This document shows, one piece after another, positions 11,276 through 23,999 of a DNA stretch of 64,000 nucleotides; position 1 is the first letter of the stretch, and each line of letters starts with the position of its first letter. Below the pieces are notes generated by a model. The model was given only the letters and a program-made list of their open reading frames with translations. It made no database searches and was not told where the DNA came from. The position numbers were made by a program, and so were the translations under genes. Source of the DNA: Clonostachys chloroleuca (Eukaryota; Ascomycota; Sordariomycetes; Hypocreales; Bionectriaceae); NCBI GenBank assembly GCA_037952775.1, contig JBANAY010000004.1:13392001-13456000 (forward strand), written 5' to 3'.

Positions 11276-14147
11276 ATGGGCGACAGCCTCCAGTCGGGGA
11301 ATGACCCTCTAGACCCAACGGCTAACACTGGCACGGAGTCTTTGGCATGTGTGTCATGTCGGTCTCGGAAGCTCAAGTGTGACCGAATCAAGCCAGCGTG
11401 CACTCGCTGTTCCAAGGCCAGCGCCGAATGCATCTATCCAGAATCAAGGCGGAAGCCTACGTTCAAACGACGGAATGTGAGGGAGCTTGAGGCTCGTTTA
11501 GGTAGGTAACCGCGCTCAGGGTCTCACATTGAGCCATCTTATTCCGTTGTAGCACACGGGATGTTAACACCATTTAGCCCAGGTGGAGGGTTACCTCAAA
11601 GAGGTTACGAAGAGTGGTGCAGTCGATTCTGAGGAACAGGTTGATGATACTTTCATACACCCTGATCCAGAAATCCATCAGTTGGGGGACTTTGAATTCT
11701 CCTCGGCATTGCCAAATCAGAGTGCCGGTGTTACCGTCACGCCAGGGCAGTCTCAAATACCTTTAGATATGCCTTCTGACCTTTTCGATGACCAAACGGA
11801 TGGCATGCTCGGCGGTGAATTGATGGACCTCGGTCTGTCTGAGAGCCTGCCTCCTTTCGAAATGATGGAGGATCTGTATGAAACCCCATGCTTGTCCCTT
11901 GCTTGTTGAATCTGGCCACTGACACCTTGACAAGAAACAATATATATTTCAACACGCAGCACTTCTACATCCCCATCGTACACCCTGGACGATATCTCAA
12001 AGCATTCTATGGCGGTCCTTTGATGAAACCGCCCATGTGCCTACAATACTCGATTTGGGCATTGGCGTCATATTTAAACGATAAGTATGCCTCCTTCTCA
12101 GATATCTTCTATCAGCGAGCGAGGCAGTATGTCGAGGCGGACGAGTTAAAGGTAAGGATACGATTCAAGTCAAAACATGAGATGTGGTTGAGAAATGATG
12201 GCAGTACTGACTCTTCTAATAGGGCGTAGGTGAATACTTCATCACCCTTTTCCACGCCCAGGCCTACATTATCCTATCCACCTTTGAGGCAAAATTGATG
12301 CTCTTTACGAGAGCGTCCATGACCTCGGCCAAGGCCGTTCGGCTCGTCCAGATGATGGGTCTGGATCGGGTAGATGGTGAGAAGGGCAGCATCCCCCCTA
12401 GCTTGGCTCCTGCCACATCGTGGGCTGAGCTCGAGGAGCGCAGGAGAACATTCTGGGGCGCCTATTGCATCGACGCCCATGCCAGCATCTCCGCTGGGTG
12501 GCCGAGCCTGATCAATTGCGACGATGTATGCTTTCCCCCTTTCACTTAGATAATCTTGCTGGATACAAGATACTAACCTAAGACTTAGATCGAATCAAGA
12601 CTTCCCGCATCAGAGGAGGCATTTAATTCCGGGAAAGAAGAGGCGTCTGTCTTCATTGACGAAGCTCTGAAGGGTGCCTCCTATTCCGGATTTTCCAGTA
12701 CCATTGTCACATGTCGGATATTCAAGAAGATCTTGAGCCATGTCCACAGATCAAGGGCCAAGGACCGCCCGGAGGATTTGGTGAATGGCCCCTTCTGGGC
12801 ACGTCATCGCGAGCTTGACAATGAATTGTCTGGGGCCTTCATGTTTCTCCCGGAAAAGTTCTCCCTCCCTCGCCACTATCGCGAACCTCCCGCTATTCAT
12901 TTGAATCTTAATCTACACGCTTCGGTCATCTGCCTCCATCACGCCGCGGTCGAGAAGGCAATGAAGCACGGCCATCCTCCGTCAGTCAAGCAGGCCAGTG
13001 TAACCCGCCTCAAAACTGCAGCCGAGGAAATTGTCAACATCATCAAATTGACTTCTCATCAGCTTGCACTATTCGTATGTTTGCACTCGAGGACTCAGAG
13101 TTTACACATCCCCGTTTGTCCCATCAACTAACCTTGTTACGTATTCAGCGAAGCCCACTATGCGCTTTATCCATGTATTGTGCAACAACCGTGTACATCT
13201 TCATGGCCAAGGAGAACCCCGAGGATGGGTTGGATTCCATTGACACCGCAAACCTGGAACTCATCATTCAAGCAATGGAGGCTATCGCAAGAGCCCACGA
13301 GATTACTCGGTCATTCCTGCAGCAGGCATGTCTGGATGTCGAACGTAATGGCCTAGATGCAGTCATCCGACTTCCCAATCTGAGCAAATATCGCGACAGT
13401 TTTGGCGGTCCTGCTTCCAACATCCCCTTGCTAGCTCGCAACCACACGATAGGGAGCCACACAAAGATCTCCCCCGTTCTTCCTGGGCGGTTACCTCTAG
13501 GCAAGCCAGAGGGCAGGATTCGACCAAGCAGTCTGCGGCTTCCAAGGGTACACCCTATCGCGGAGGATGTGGGGACCACAGGGCAGGCTCTACGGTGCTT
13601 CCAGGGCATCCTCGGCGCTGCCACCCGAAATAATAAGACGCAGTCTCCAACACCGTCCACAGTGCCCCCTATGATGGAGTCTGAGGCCGGGTCCGACACT
13701 ACAACAGGGAGCCAACCACCCAACAAAAGAAAGAGGACGTCCCCCGAGGAGGCCAACCTGGTTCAAGGGACTGGGATGGAGAGCATCAGCATATCAAGAA
13801 GTGAGATTGTCAACATGAGTTTCCTGGCGACCGAAAATGACGGCTTCTCACGCGTGCTCGGAGACGTGGGACAGTTCGACCTCGGGACAGCCCCGAACCC
13901 CAATATCATACTGGCGCACAGAACCAGCTCGTCGACCGCCTCGTCCTCGCCAATGAACAACATCATCAACAGCTTTGGCACGGACACACGATCCGGCAGT
14001 GACGAAACATCACCAGAACAGCTGTCGAACAAGCCGCAGCAGATACCTCTCTGGGGTGCCACGGATGCTGGTTTCTTTGGCCAGTTGAATGATGGCAGTA
14101 ATGCTGAAAGGAACGAGATATGGAACATGATGAATGTAGGGCTTTGA
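11276..14147 (+). CDS. Zn2Cys6 fungal-specific transcription factor with middle homology region
   Basis: Six exons (11276-11501, 11578-11875, 11935-12151, 12223-12525, 12589-13074, 13149-14147) keep one frame and give 842 residues. The N-terminal zinc cluster is C25-x2-C28-x6-C35-x6-C42-x2-C45-x6-C52, with basic RSRKLKCDR and KRRNVRELEARLAQVEGYL as linker and dimerising coiled coil, rejoined across intron 1. An acidic stretch follows, then the fungal_trans domain starting near NNIYFNTQHFYIPIVHPGRY and including ARQYVEADELKG and LEERRRTFWGAYCIDAHAS. The C-terminal third is Ser/Pro/Thr-rich and low in structure. Intron 2 (GTATGA donor, 59 bases) is needed to reach the middle domain. The target pathway is unknown; its neighbours give no clue. 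Confidence 0.9.
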
Positions 14148-15155
14148 GGCTCGACTATGGATTGGGGAAACTATGGTTTTTTTTTTGTTCCTTTATTTTT
14201 CTCTTTTTGGAAACTCACTTGACATACGGCGACGGATTTACTAGGCTTTTAGGGCTAGACATGGGAAACGACCGGATGCAATACGGACGGAGGGCGTTTG
14301 AGACGAATGGATGGGTTGATGATGTATTGGCGTTTTGTCCAGGAGGATGATAAATAACAAATACCCCTGTAAAATATACCTCCAACAAAACTCTGTGAGC
14401 GGGAGAGTTATGTTGAGTTTCCTCTCTTCAACTTTGCAAGTCTGATGTTTAAGTTCAGGCGTCTGTTCTCCAAGGTTATCTCTGATTACCTCAAATGTAC
14501 GTACTACCTCCACGAGCTCTTTTCGTGCAAGCTAAAGAGCTCGCTTTACTGTTTACAGCACTAGACACAATAATGGTGAAATGATAAATCAATCTATAAT
14601 ATCTAGCTTGATACTATGTTCATTAATTGGCTAATTGTTTTGATATTGTATCGAAGTTAGAGCTGGATGGAGGCTTTGGTGTGCCATGTTTATTTCTCGA
14701 TGGCTATCTAGTTTTCCGCCGCCAAGTGCTGGCCCTTTGCAGCTACTTATCGACTTGGGCATTATATGCTTGTCTTCAAAGTTATTTCCAAAGCCAAACA
14801 AAAGTACAATCACGACCCGGCAATACTGGCTGGTGAACTGAAACGGCAAGACGGCACCTGTGCCCAGCCTTTCAGGTCGCGCACATCAAACTGTTGAGCT
14901 GTGGCCAATGCCTAGCCCGTTGTTTGATGCCAGAAATATATCTAGTCAGCAAGAGACCGTACTTAACCGGGTGATATGAGCCGGGACCCCAGAATCCTGG
15001 GGTCCAAAGCTACGGGTACACCATCGCTAGGCGTTCGCGATGGAATTGTGATGCCCATGCGCCTTGGCCGTTAACAGTATGTGATCCTGCATCTGCATGC
15101 GCCGCGCTATTGCTTGTGGCGCTCATCACATGGCGATGGCTTTCCCTGCCATCAT

Positions 15156-15167
15156 GGGGGGGGGGGG
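15156..15167. repeat. Poly-G run of 12
   Basis: Twelve consecutive G bases follow CATCAT. The length should be treated as uncertain, because G/C runs elsewhere in the window seem to be miscounted. Confidence 0.85.
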
Positions 15168-18100
15168 AAGCCGTGCGGCAAAATCCGGGTCAGAATGCTA
15201 TGCTGATCCCTGTTTAATTAAGGCCTCGCATCTCCTTTCTTGGTCAACCGAGAGTCTGAGGTGGCCATTTCAAAGGCATGAGATCTCGAAATCTCCATGT
15301 TGTTTGGCAGGGGACCCCACGAAAGTCCGTATGCAGTAACTCTTTCGAAGAATTGGCGGACGGGCACAGCCGGACGTTCTGTAGCAGAATGCCTCCCGCC
15401 GGCTATAGCAGGTGATATATGAACACACAGCTGTCCCATTTGACTAGTTTAGACTCTGGGGTCCTGTGGATCTGGGACGGGGGCCAGGTGTCGAGTCTTG
15501 TGACAATGACAGCTCTCGCCGCCGTCAGGATGCTCAGAGTCATGTCAGATCCCGCTGCAGATGGCCTGTCTTTACCAGCGCTGTGGAGGAAGCCTGTCAG
15601 GATCAAGGCACATGGGTGCCATGCAAACTATTCCCAAGGCTGCAATGCGAAGCGAGGAATCCACTGTGATGCCCCTCTTGAATGATCAGGCACAGGGGTC
15701 TAGCCTCATAAGAGGCGTGTACAACGGAGTGCCCACTCTTCTGAAATTCAGGATGGGCCAAGGCATGGCCTGCTATTCAGCTCGACGCTCATAGATGGCT
15801 TGCAGAAAGAATCTCGATGGGTTTGATCAGCATGCTAGCCGCAATTCATAGCTGATCGCCCGCCGTGCTATTATGAGACACATCGGCAGTAGGCAGTGGG
15901 CTTCGACTTCCTTAGCAGATTGGCTTGGCCTGCTTAGTAGGATCAAAAGCTGAGAGGGCACTGGTGAGGTTCCGCGACTAACCTGGGTTAGTTGTGTAGA
16001 TCTCTGCCAAGATGCCAGATGCACTGGCAATGGCCAAATAAAGTGTGTCAGGGAGGGGAGGGGAGTGTGCTGCCAGCGTGGTTGTTGGCTGCTTGGCCGC
16101 CGGGATCGAACCCGAACTGGTTCAGCTGCAGGTGGCAGTCAGGTGAGCAGACAAAAGAATCAAGTATCTACGTAACTAAACAACAGAGGGCTAGGGAGAT
16201 AATAGCTTGCCTTAGCCGCATGCAATGCAGAGGGAAGCACGCGCGCACAGATGGATAAATCCTCCGATGGGGCACGGAGGCGTTGATGCCAGCAACGATA
16301 GTAGATGTCGGGTGCTGAATTGGCTCTTGGCAGTCGCTAACTCTCAGCCTACCAGGGACCTGGGGTCGTTTGGCAGGTGCCAGTTGGAAGCTGGGGCAGG
16401 CACCGCTCACCTTCCTGCCCAGGCATTTCGACTATGTATACCGACGGAGATCGAGCCTTTACTTTGAGCGATGACTCGCACCTGCCCTGGGTGAGGGCCA
16501 GAGCAGGTGTGGTAGGTGCTACCTGGTTGAAGTAACGCCAAGTTGTGGCGCCTGCATCATGTAATGTACAAATCGTAATATGTTTGTCATGAGCATCAAC
16601 CCCAATCCTCTTATTCCTTCAGATCAGCACCGCGACAGCCGGCCCTAATCCATCTTCCAACAGGAACTACGCCTTCTGGAGCTTAGTCAGTTGCAGATAT
16701 CATTGTCTGATCTTCATTATCAGATACCGGGCGTCCTAGTAGTAAGCTTCTAGCAGCGTAAGCGAGAATGTCTTCAATGGCCAGCGACAATCTCATTGGC
16801 CTCTGGATTGTAAGGCCCATTACCCTGCCGAGGGCTGCAGCAGGGCCCAGCTGGCCCGAGAAGTACGGGGTTGAGTACGAATTACCTCCCACGTCGAGAG
16901 AGTCATGCAACAACGGAGTGCCAACCAACAGTATCGTCGTACCAGAGTGGCAGTCAACCATCAACAACATGGATGCAATGACGCTTGCACGCAGATCACA
17001 TTTGACAGCTGGGCTAGTTTCGAACAGCCAACCCGGAAAAGGAGATGGTCGGCCGACGACCTGTTCACGCAATTGAAGCCATCTCCGGCATTCAATTCAC
17101 GACGAACAGCATCAACAACACATAGCAACCCATGCATAGTAGGGATTGCCATGCTTCATCTGGATTGTACTCTTTCGGTCTTTACTTTTGTCCGGGTCGA
17201 ACCCTCTCAGAAATCTACAAGATCTTGCAGGATTCCTGCACAAATCACATGGCACAAGAACAATGACAAGCGCCTGCCAGTTTCCTTGCTTGGCGGCTTT
17301 CCCGCCGCTGGGGTCTCAACAAGCACGACAGCCGCACGAACGAGTGTTTCCATCAGCACTAGATGAAAAGCAGACCTCACCGAATGATCCTAGGAAGGAG
17401 GGGGGTTTTATTGGGGGCGGGGAAGAAAGACCCAGCCGAGAAGTCACTACTGCGTCTGTCAGTGTTTCACTCCTCAAGCCTACCTAGCTGGCGCGCCGCC
17501 CCGACGGACGAGGGACGGCGTGTTCCATACCCCCTTGCCATTTCATCACTGTCTTTGCCCTGATGGATAGGGTGCCACGCCATCAGTCTGGGGCAACCTA
17601 CATTAGGTAGTGGTTTCCAGCTAGAGAAGCCGGTCCGGAGCAGTCGAGCACCGGGATTGGTGCATAAAGGAAGGAACCACACTCTCCCGCGTGTCGCATG
17701 GTTGTCAGACAGGGATACGCCCGCCTTTTGCGTCCGCTGCTGGTTCTTTTTTTCTTTTTTCACATTGTCTTTCTAGCCCGATTATTTTCGGGCTGAACTC
17801 TGCGTTCTACGGCGATTGCCCAGGCTCCAGATACCCCGGTACCAAGCCAAGGGTGCAATGCCAACGGTCAAGCCCAGCCAGCCAGTGTTTTTTGTATGAA
17901 CACACCCCTTCATTGTGCATGCGGCTAAGTAATGCCTGTCGAGGCAGGGAAGTCGGGTTAAGCTTGGTCAACCAGCTGTCAGAGAGAGCAAGACATGCAG
18001 CACGCTGTGCGCGGAATCGGCCGCGTTACAACCACCCTACCAAATGTGATATGTTGGTCTCCCACCCCTCTCCCCTCTTTTTTATTATTTGGTTAATATT

Positions 18101-21100
18101 TGAAGGGGTCTTGACTGACTTATGATGTGCAGAGAGTGACATTCGTGCGCTATGCCAATTAGGCTCGTACGTACGAGAGATGCCATCCAGATTTGGGCAA
18201 CAGGAGGAGGCATACACCTCACTACTCAAATTTGGTGTTTATCTCTACCTACTTCAACTCCATGAGTTTCAGCTCGAAAGCCACCGTTTTCACCGTGCGT
18301 GTGCAACCCACCCCAGAGCCGGTGTGGAAATACCAGCTTTTGCCCCGTGCTCTACAGAGACTGAAGATCAGAACTGGGATCTAGTGTTGGAAAAATGAAG
18401 TGCGAGTCGATCAGTGCTTGAACGGGGGCGGAACCTTCCGAGACAGAACAGAGCCTTGGACCCTCGGCAAGTTACCGCTCAGTTCCCAGATTGTTCGGCC
18501 AGGCGTTCAGAGGCGAATGATCACTATATAACCTATAGACTTAAAGGCAGAATACCTTGCCCGCAATAACCAAGCAAGGTGAAATAATGACCTACACTAT
18601 GCTCCTAATCTCTGCACTCCCTAGCTCTTCAACATCAATGATAGCTTCACTGGCTATCCATAGTTTTTTTTTTCTCGGACAGGTGGCACCCCTGCTGATA
18701 AACTTTGGCTTACACTGGCGTGTTTCATTGCACAGCTCAAAGGCTTCCGTTATTTTGGTTGAATGCAGTGGGCAAGCATATGAGACATGGTCTTTCTCGA
18801 GGTAGAAAATGCTCCGATCCGAGACATCTCAGCTACCAGACTTGATCACATATGTATCACAGCTGCCACGATGTCGTAGCCAGCTTGCCAAGATGCAGAA
18901 TCCAAGTTGCTATACCTAGTCATGTGCTCATATTGCAGGTGATTTGCAAGGTATGTGATTCGCCTCATCTGTTTCATTGGCACACAACACATGCATTCTG
19001 GTAGGGGCTTGATCCGGCTGGTCGAGGGAGCCTGCATACAGGCCACCTGAAGTCGCTCTATTGGTCGGCTGAACCCAACGACGCGGATACTTCCCTCATA
19101 GCACGGAAAGACACACACCACCACCATCATGGTTGCCACCCATACCTCTTCGTTCGGTTCTTTGCTGACGTCCTACCCATGGTGGTTCAGAGACCAAACC
19201 CTCCACCAGACGATGAAGTTTGCGCCCCAGCCGCCCTCATATCCCTCTTACGGAACATGGGTGGGGTTTGACAGCAATACAAATTATTCATTTACCTGCA
19301 TTGGCTCTTATCCGCCACGGTTCGTTGACCAGGTCAACACCCCACGCCCGGATACGGCCGCAACCCAGCTTGCTTGACCCATGATCCATGTCTGCGGCTG
19401 TCTTCATGCCAGCTAATACAGTAGCTACCTCCGGAGGAGATAGTCAGGTATGTATGCAGACCGCTGGCAGTTATACATTGATTGATTAAGCAGCTGGTCG
19501 CAGCGGATCGGCTGGTACCCTTGAGTAGACTACAATACATTGATTCGATTGTGCAGTAGTAATGCTTCTTGCTACTATACCCATCCCTATCTTCTAATTT
19601 GATGGACAAAACCGTGCTGCCGGTGCCAGCCGCTTTGGGGTATACTGAGAAGCGTGGTGGTTGAGGATAGCAACAGAACCTAGCTTACAGCCGCTACTGT
19701 CGTCGACAGTCGTAAATCCCCGAAAGTCCCAAGCCCGCTTCGGCGGGACCGGCAGTCTGCTTTCCACCATTGTCTCTTCACCTCGCCTCACCACTACAGC
19801 AGAACGACAGCCGGTGTCGATTGCAAAGACCCCTCCAACATCTGTCGGTATTGGCATGGGAAGCACACACCCCCGCTTTGGCCTCTGAGTTCGTCTTCGC
19901 TAGGGCGGTACCTACCAAGTCTGAGGGTTAGTTTGACCAACACATTCTACTATATAAGCACAACATGCCTCCCTGCTGCTGGACGAAAGGCGATGAAAGG
20001 GAAAAACAGTACTCCTGGTGGTCCCAGTCGAGAAACGAACCACTGTCATCCGGGGATTAAATGGTTCTAGGCGAGGTGGCCTGGACCATCCCACCCACCT
20101 CAGCTACCCCTATCGTTAGCGCGGCATGCCTGTCTTCCCCTTCCCGGGGCACCCAAGATAGATCTGTCAAAACTTGAGAGACGCTTCAGGGCCTCGATGT
20201 ACGTATGATGCATCCCACATTTTCCTCTTCCCCGTCTACAGATACACACAGATACGCGTATGCACGCTGTACAGACATTTCGGCACGCATATCTAGATCT
20301 GGGGGTGTAGCGAGATTGTGCCGTGAAACGTGGTGCCCCCTCCTCATGTATTCTCTTGCTGGGAACAACTTACTTCTTTCCCCCGGTTGGCCCAACTCAA
20401 GACCCTTCATTACCCAAGGTACCCAGCAAAGCTCACCGTTCGGCCGAGAGAGAGCGATCACCGTCTACTTTGGGAAAGCTGCGCGATTCGCACCGGACCA
20501 ATAGGCCTTGCTGATCTCCCACGGCAGGCTAACGGGAGAAAAGGCATCTTTGGGTCGAATGCAAGTCAAGAACCAAACTAAAACACTTAGCAACAATGCT
20601 ACTAATCCATCAGAAGCCAGCTCACTAGCCGACTCTGTGTCTAGCTTGGTGCTGCCTTGGAACCCCCTGTCGCCCCGAAGCCCTTGTTCATGGATGGGAG
20701 AGGACCCAACAACGTCAAACATCCTTGTCCCATGCTGATATGCATTGACACTCGCCGCCACTAGGTGGGTGGTCCAGGGCGCTAGTGTAGGTAAAATTCC
20801 AAAGCTGTCCTGGCATTGCATGGCATGGCTGCATGGCCATCTTTATGCGAATACATCATCTATCAGCTCTACAGATGCGAAGGTGCCAAGCATTGGGGGA
20901 AAAGAAAAGAATCCACGGATTCTAAATTTAAAAGCAACAAATGAGCCCGGCATGAGATATGTCATGTCTTAAGTTCCAAAGGAGCTATCCGGCAGGTCGC
21001 CGCAAGCACGGGCGGGCGTGACTGGTTCGAGGCTGTGCAACAGATCAATAAGAGAGTCAAGTAAGCAGACGAAAGGGTCGGATTGGGAATTGGCATAAGG

Positions 21101-21500
21101 CTACCCGCACAATTTCGTCCACAAATGCGTGGATCAGCACTGCCAAAAAGGGTCATCCGTCACCTTGGACCCGAATCATGTATCAGCGGATTTACACGCC
21201 CTGACACATGCTAATGTCTTTAAGTGCCCACTGCAGGAGGAAAATCACAGCATCATATCATGCAAAGCTATTAAGCGGTACCAGCAGCTTGGTTGCTTGA
21301 AATGCAAGGTGTGCCATTCTGATTGAATCGTCAGGTCGTTAACTTTTGTTCATCCCGAAAATGGGGTCGCTTTCTATGTTAATGCCATATGTGTCTCTTC
21401 CCATGTTATATATCATTCGATGTTGTTTCCCAGTAAAATTGAGCCGCCAGTCCAAAAGTCCGCCCCCCGGTTTCCATTATGATAATGCTCCCAAGATATT

Positions 21501-21514
21501 AAAAAAAAAAAAAA
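21501..21514. repeat. Poly-A run of 14
   Basis: Fourteen consecutive A bases lie about 100 bases beyond the stop codon of the homeobox gene, which is read from the opposite strand (so poly-T in the transcript sense). Confidence 0.8.
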
Positions 21515-21612
21515 GTAAATGCCTGCAAAGATTATGAAAGAAAAAAAGATGTGCCCGAAGTGTTCCCCCGCAATATGATAAACAACCTGATCATTATTCA
21601 AGGAAAAGAATG

Positions 21613-23021
21613 TTACACACTCCCCCTCTTCAGGTTGGGAGCTCGCTGTTGTTGATAGGCTTTGATATCCTCGTCGTAGCTGCCAGAGTCCAGGTCATGT
21701 CGTTCTGTAGTTGGAAGAATTTTGTTGTCGCCAGTTCTGCCGGTCATAGCGTCTGTTTCGGCCCTCGCATTATTGATCATTGTTGGCAGTTGTCGCCGCC
21801 GAGCATTGATAAACCAGTTGGAAATTTGATCTAGATAACAGAATCTTGTTAGTCTATACCATTCAAGACGCCAATGGGTGAGATGCCACAGGTCTCAGCC
21901 AACTCACTCATTTGGAGGCCCGTTTGCCTCATTAGGTCCTGCTTCTCATCTTCGGTGGGGTAAGGGTGAGAGAGATGAGCCATGAACCAGGCCCGCAGTT
22001 TATCAGTGGTCTCCTTGGGAAGATTGCCACGACGTTTGCGCTGCTTCGACTCGCCAGAGAGCGCGGCAATATGCCCCAGGTCGGTATACCTAGGATAGTC
22101 GCTAAAAGATCCTCTATAACCCCCTGCCGAGAATGGGGTTCGGTCATATGAATTATGGATAGGACTTGCCGTTACTGAGTGGATATGGCTAGTGCGCGGT
22201 GGTCCGTATTCATACGTCGATGAGCCGTATTGAGAGCCCGTCTCCAATGGAGGCGGGAGTCCATGCTGGAGAGATCCTGAGCGACGGTGGTCAGGATAGT
22301 CCTCGTAGCGGTCACGAGGATGCGCTCTGGGTGCTGCATTTCTGTCCAGTGAGGGAAGAGAAGAAGGCAGACTGGGCAGAGTTGGTCGTGGTTCAACTCT
22401 CTCGTTCACTTCCATGGGAGGCGGAACCGTATCCTTATGCGAAGATGAACTCTTCCGAGACTGGTTCCAAGCATCCACAGAATGATGACGGGCTGGAGAG
22501 TGAAGCCTCATTGCACTCCGGTCAGGGCTATAATACATTCGTGGAACATGTCTGGCCCTCTCCCGCTCCTGCTCGTCGTCTACCGAATCTCTCCGGCGCT
22601 TGTGTACCACCGGTGAGTGAACGTATCCTGGCGATGCAAGAGGCCCCGCGACTGCCGAGCTTGGTGAGGGATCGGCGGAGGAAGAAAAGTTAGGTGCTGG
22701 CTCCTGATGCTGACTGTTGCTGGTACCGTTGGGAAGATGAAATTCAGGGAAGAACTGAAGAGTTGTCAGAAAAAAATGGATGAAGGTCAATACCAACTTT
22801 CAACATACCATGCGAATCGAAGGCAGAGACACCGACCCTGATTCCTGAGTTGGGCGAGTATATTGGGAGGGGATGCGGGGGGCATCCCAAGCATAATCTT
22901 GCCGGAAGCCAGCAGGCGGTGCTGGAGAGGCTGCGAGCATGGCCATTTCTGATTGTGAGGAAGATGAGTGCGATTGAGAGTTGCTGTATCTGTGGTGATG
23001 CCTCGAGGGGCTATAGTCCAT
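21613..23021 (-). CDS. TALE-class (KN-type) homeobox transcription factor
   Basis: Exons 22809-23021, 21908-22754 and 21613-21830 join to 425 residues. The first 300 residues are low-complexity, rich in Ser, Pro, His and Arg, with a basic HKRRRDS patch. The homeodomain spans roughly residues 310-370: KQRKRRGNLPKETTDKLRAW, then a three-residue loop extension containing HPYP, and after the last intron NQISNWFINARRRQLP, the recognition helix. The last intron (GTGAGT to TATCTAG) splits the domain just before NQISNW, so a model ignoring it loses DNA binding. Family proteins bind DNA as developmental regulators; related fungal genes affect hyphal growth, conidiation or fruiting. The start ATG at 23021 is the first in a frame bounded by an upstream TAG, but an upstream leader exon is possible. 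It is isolated between very long non-coding flanks. Confidence 0.92.
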
Positions 23022-23980
23022 TACAGGACGGACCTCAAATCGGCAAGATGTTCCAACCGCCGTCAGAACCCTTGCCAACTAGTGTCGTGACGTCCAAGCA
23101 GCCTGTGAACGAACCCCAAAAAGTTCTCAGCAAAGCAAGTAGAAACCACGCACGACTGGCGAGGAGTCGTATCGTAAATGGATCAGGGAGGCTGAGGGAG
23201 AAGACGGGATTCTATGGACCTCCAAGTCGAGTATACGTTGTTTGGCGGGGACGGGGAAAAGTACAACAATGAGATGCAGAAGGGCTACGACCAAAGACCG
23301 GGTTGGGTCAAGGACGTACCATATCTTTAAAGGTCTCAAGATGTGAGTGCGGCAAGCTGTTGTGTGGGGAGGCGGAGACCGTTCTGACGGCGAGGCTAAG
23401 CCGCAAGGGACCAGGTCTGCGAGGCATGGACCGGGCCCGGCGATCAAGAGAGGGCAGACATGACGCTGGGACCAGAGACAGGGCCCTGAGGTTTACGAGT
23501 AACGGAGTACAGCACCTGAAGAAATGAAGACCACATACATTTCAGGATCACGACCCTCTTTCTGGCTCCCGGGGGGCGGAGGGGGGTGTGCGCTAAGGGA
23601 TGGTTGGTGGGCGTGGTGGCTGCTGAATCTGCCACGCTTGATGGTGACACCTGGTGGAGGCTGCTGGGTGCTGGACAAGACCGCTGGGATGGTCCTTCCC
23701 TGGGAGGGGGCGTGAGAGACGACAAGACGTGGACCGGGGGAAGGCGGCATGGATCATGGCCCCATGGACTTCTCCGGCCAGTGTGGTACGTACCTTCAGC
23801 ACGGAAGGTGCCATGGAGGAGGTAATTACCATGCCGTCCCCGAAAGCCACCTGCGAAACCTGCAGTCAGAGGATTAACCTCACACCCAACTGGCAGACAA
23901 GGTGAGGGAGGTGCTGGCAAGGTTGGCAGACAGAGTGTCCTTGGCAGGCCCAGCCTGCTTGCTCCTTTGTGTCCACCCAA

Positions 23981-23999
23981 CCTGGCCTGGCCTGGCCTG
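23981..23999. repeat. Short tandem repeat, CCTGG unit
   Basis: Almost four copies of a five-base unit (CCTGGCCTGGCCTGGCCTG). This is an ordinary microsatellite-like stretch. Confidence 0.8.

Larger units (their letters stand above)
14148..21612. other. Gene-free stretch of about 7.5 kb downstream of the homeobox gene
   Basis: All open frames here are short, lack recognisable domains and do not link into plausible spliced genes. I see no reverse transcriptase, transposase or terminal repeats, and the base composition is not the AT-rich pattern of heavily RIP-mutated repeats. Simple-sequence runs occur at 15156-15167 (G12) and 21501-21514 (A14). Its meaning is discussed under findings. Confidence 0.6.

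Noticed and set aside
16100..16120. GGGATCGAACCC resembles the complement of a tRNA T-loop.
   Set aside because: The five-base stem does not pair properly, and no D, anticodon or acceptor stems lie around it.
23444..23980. 178-codon minus-strand frame upstream of the homeobox gene.
   Set aside because: No domain, Pro/Ser/Thr-rich composition and overlap with several other frames point to chance; it might lie in the leader.
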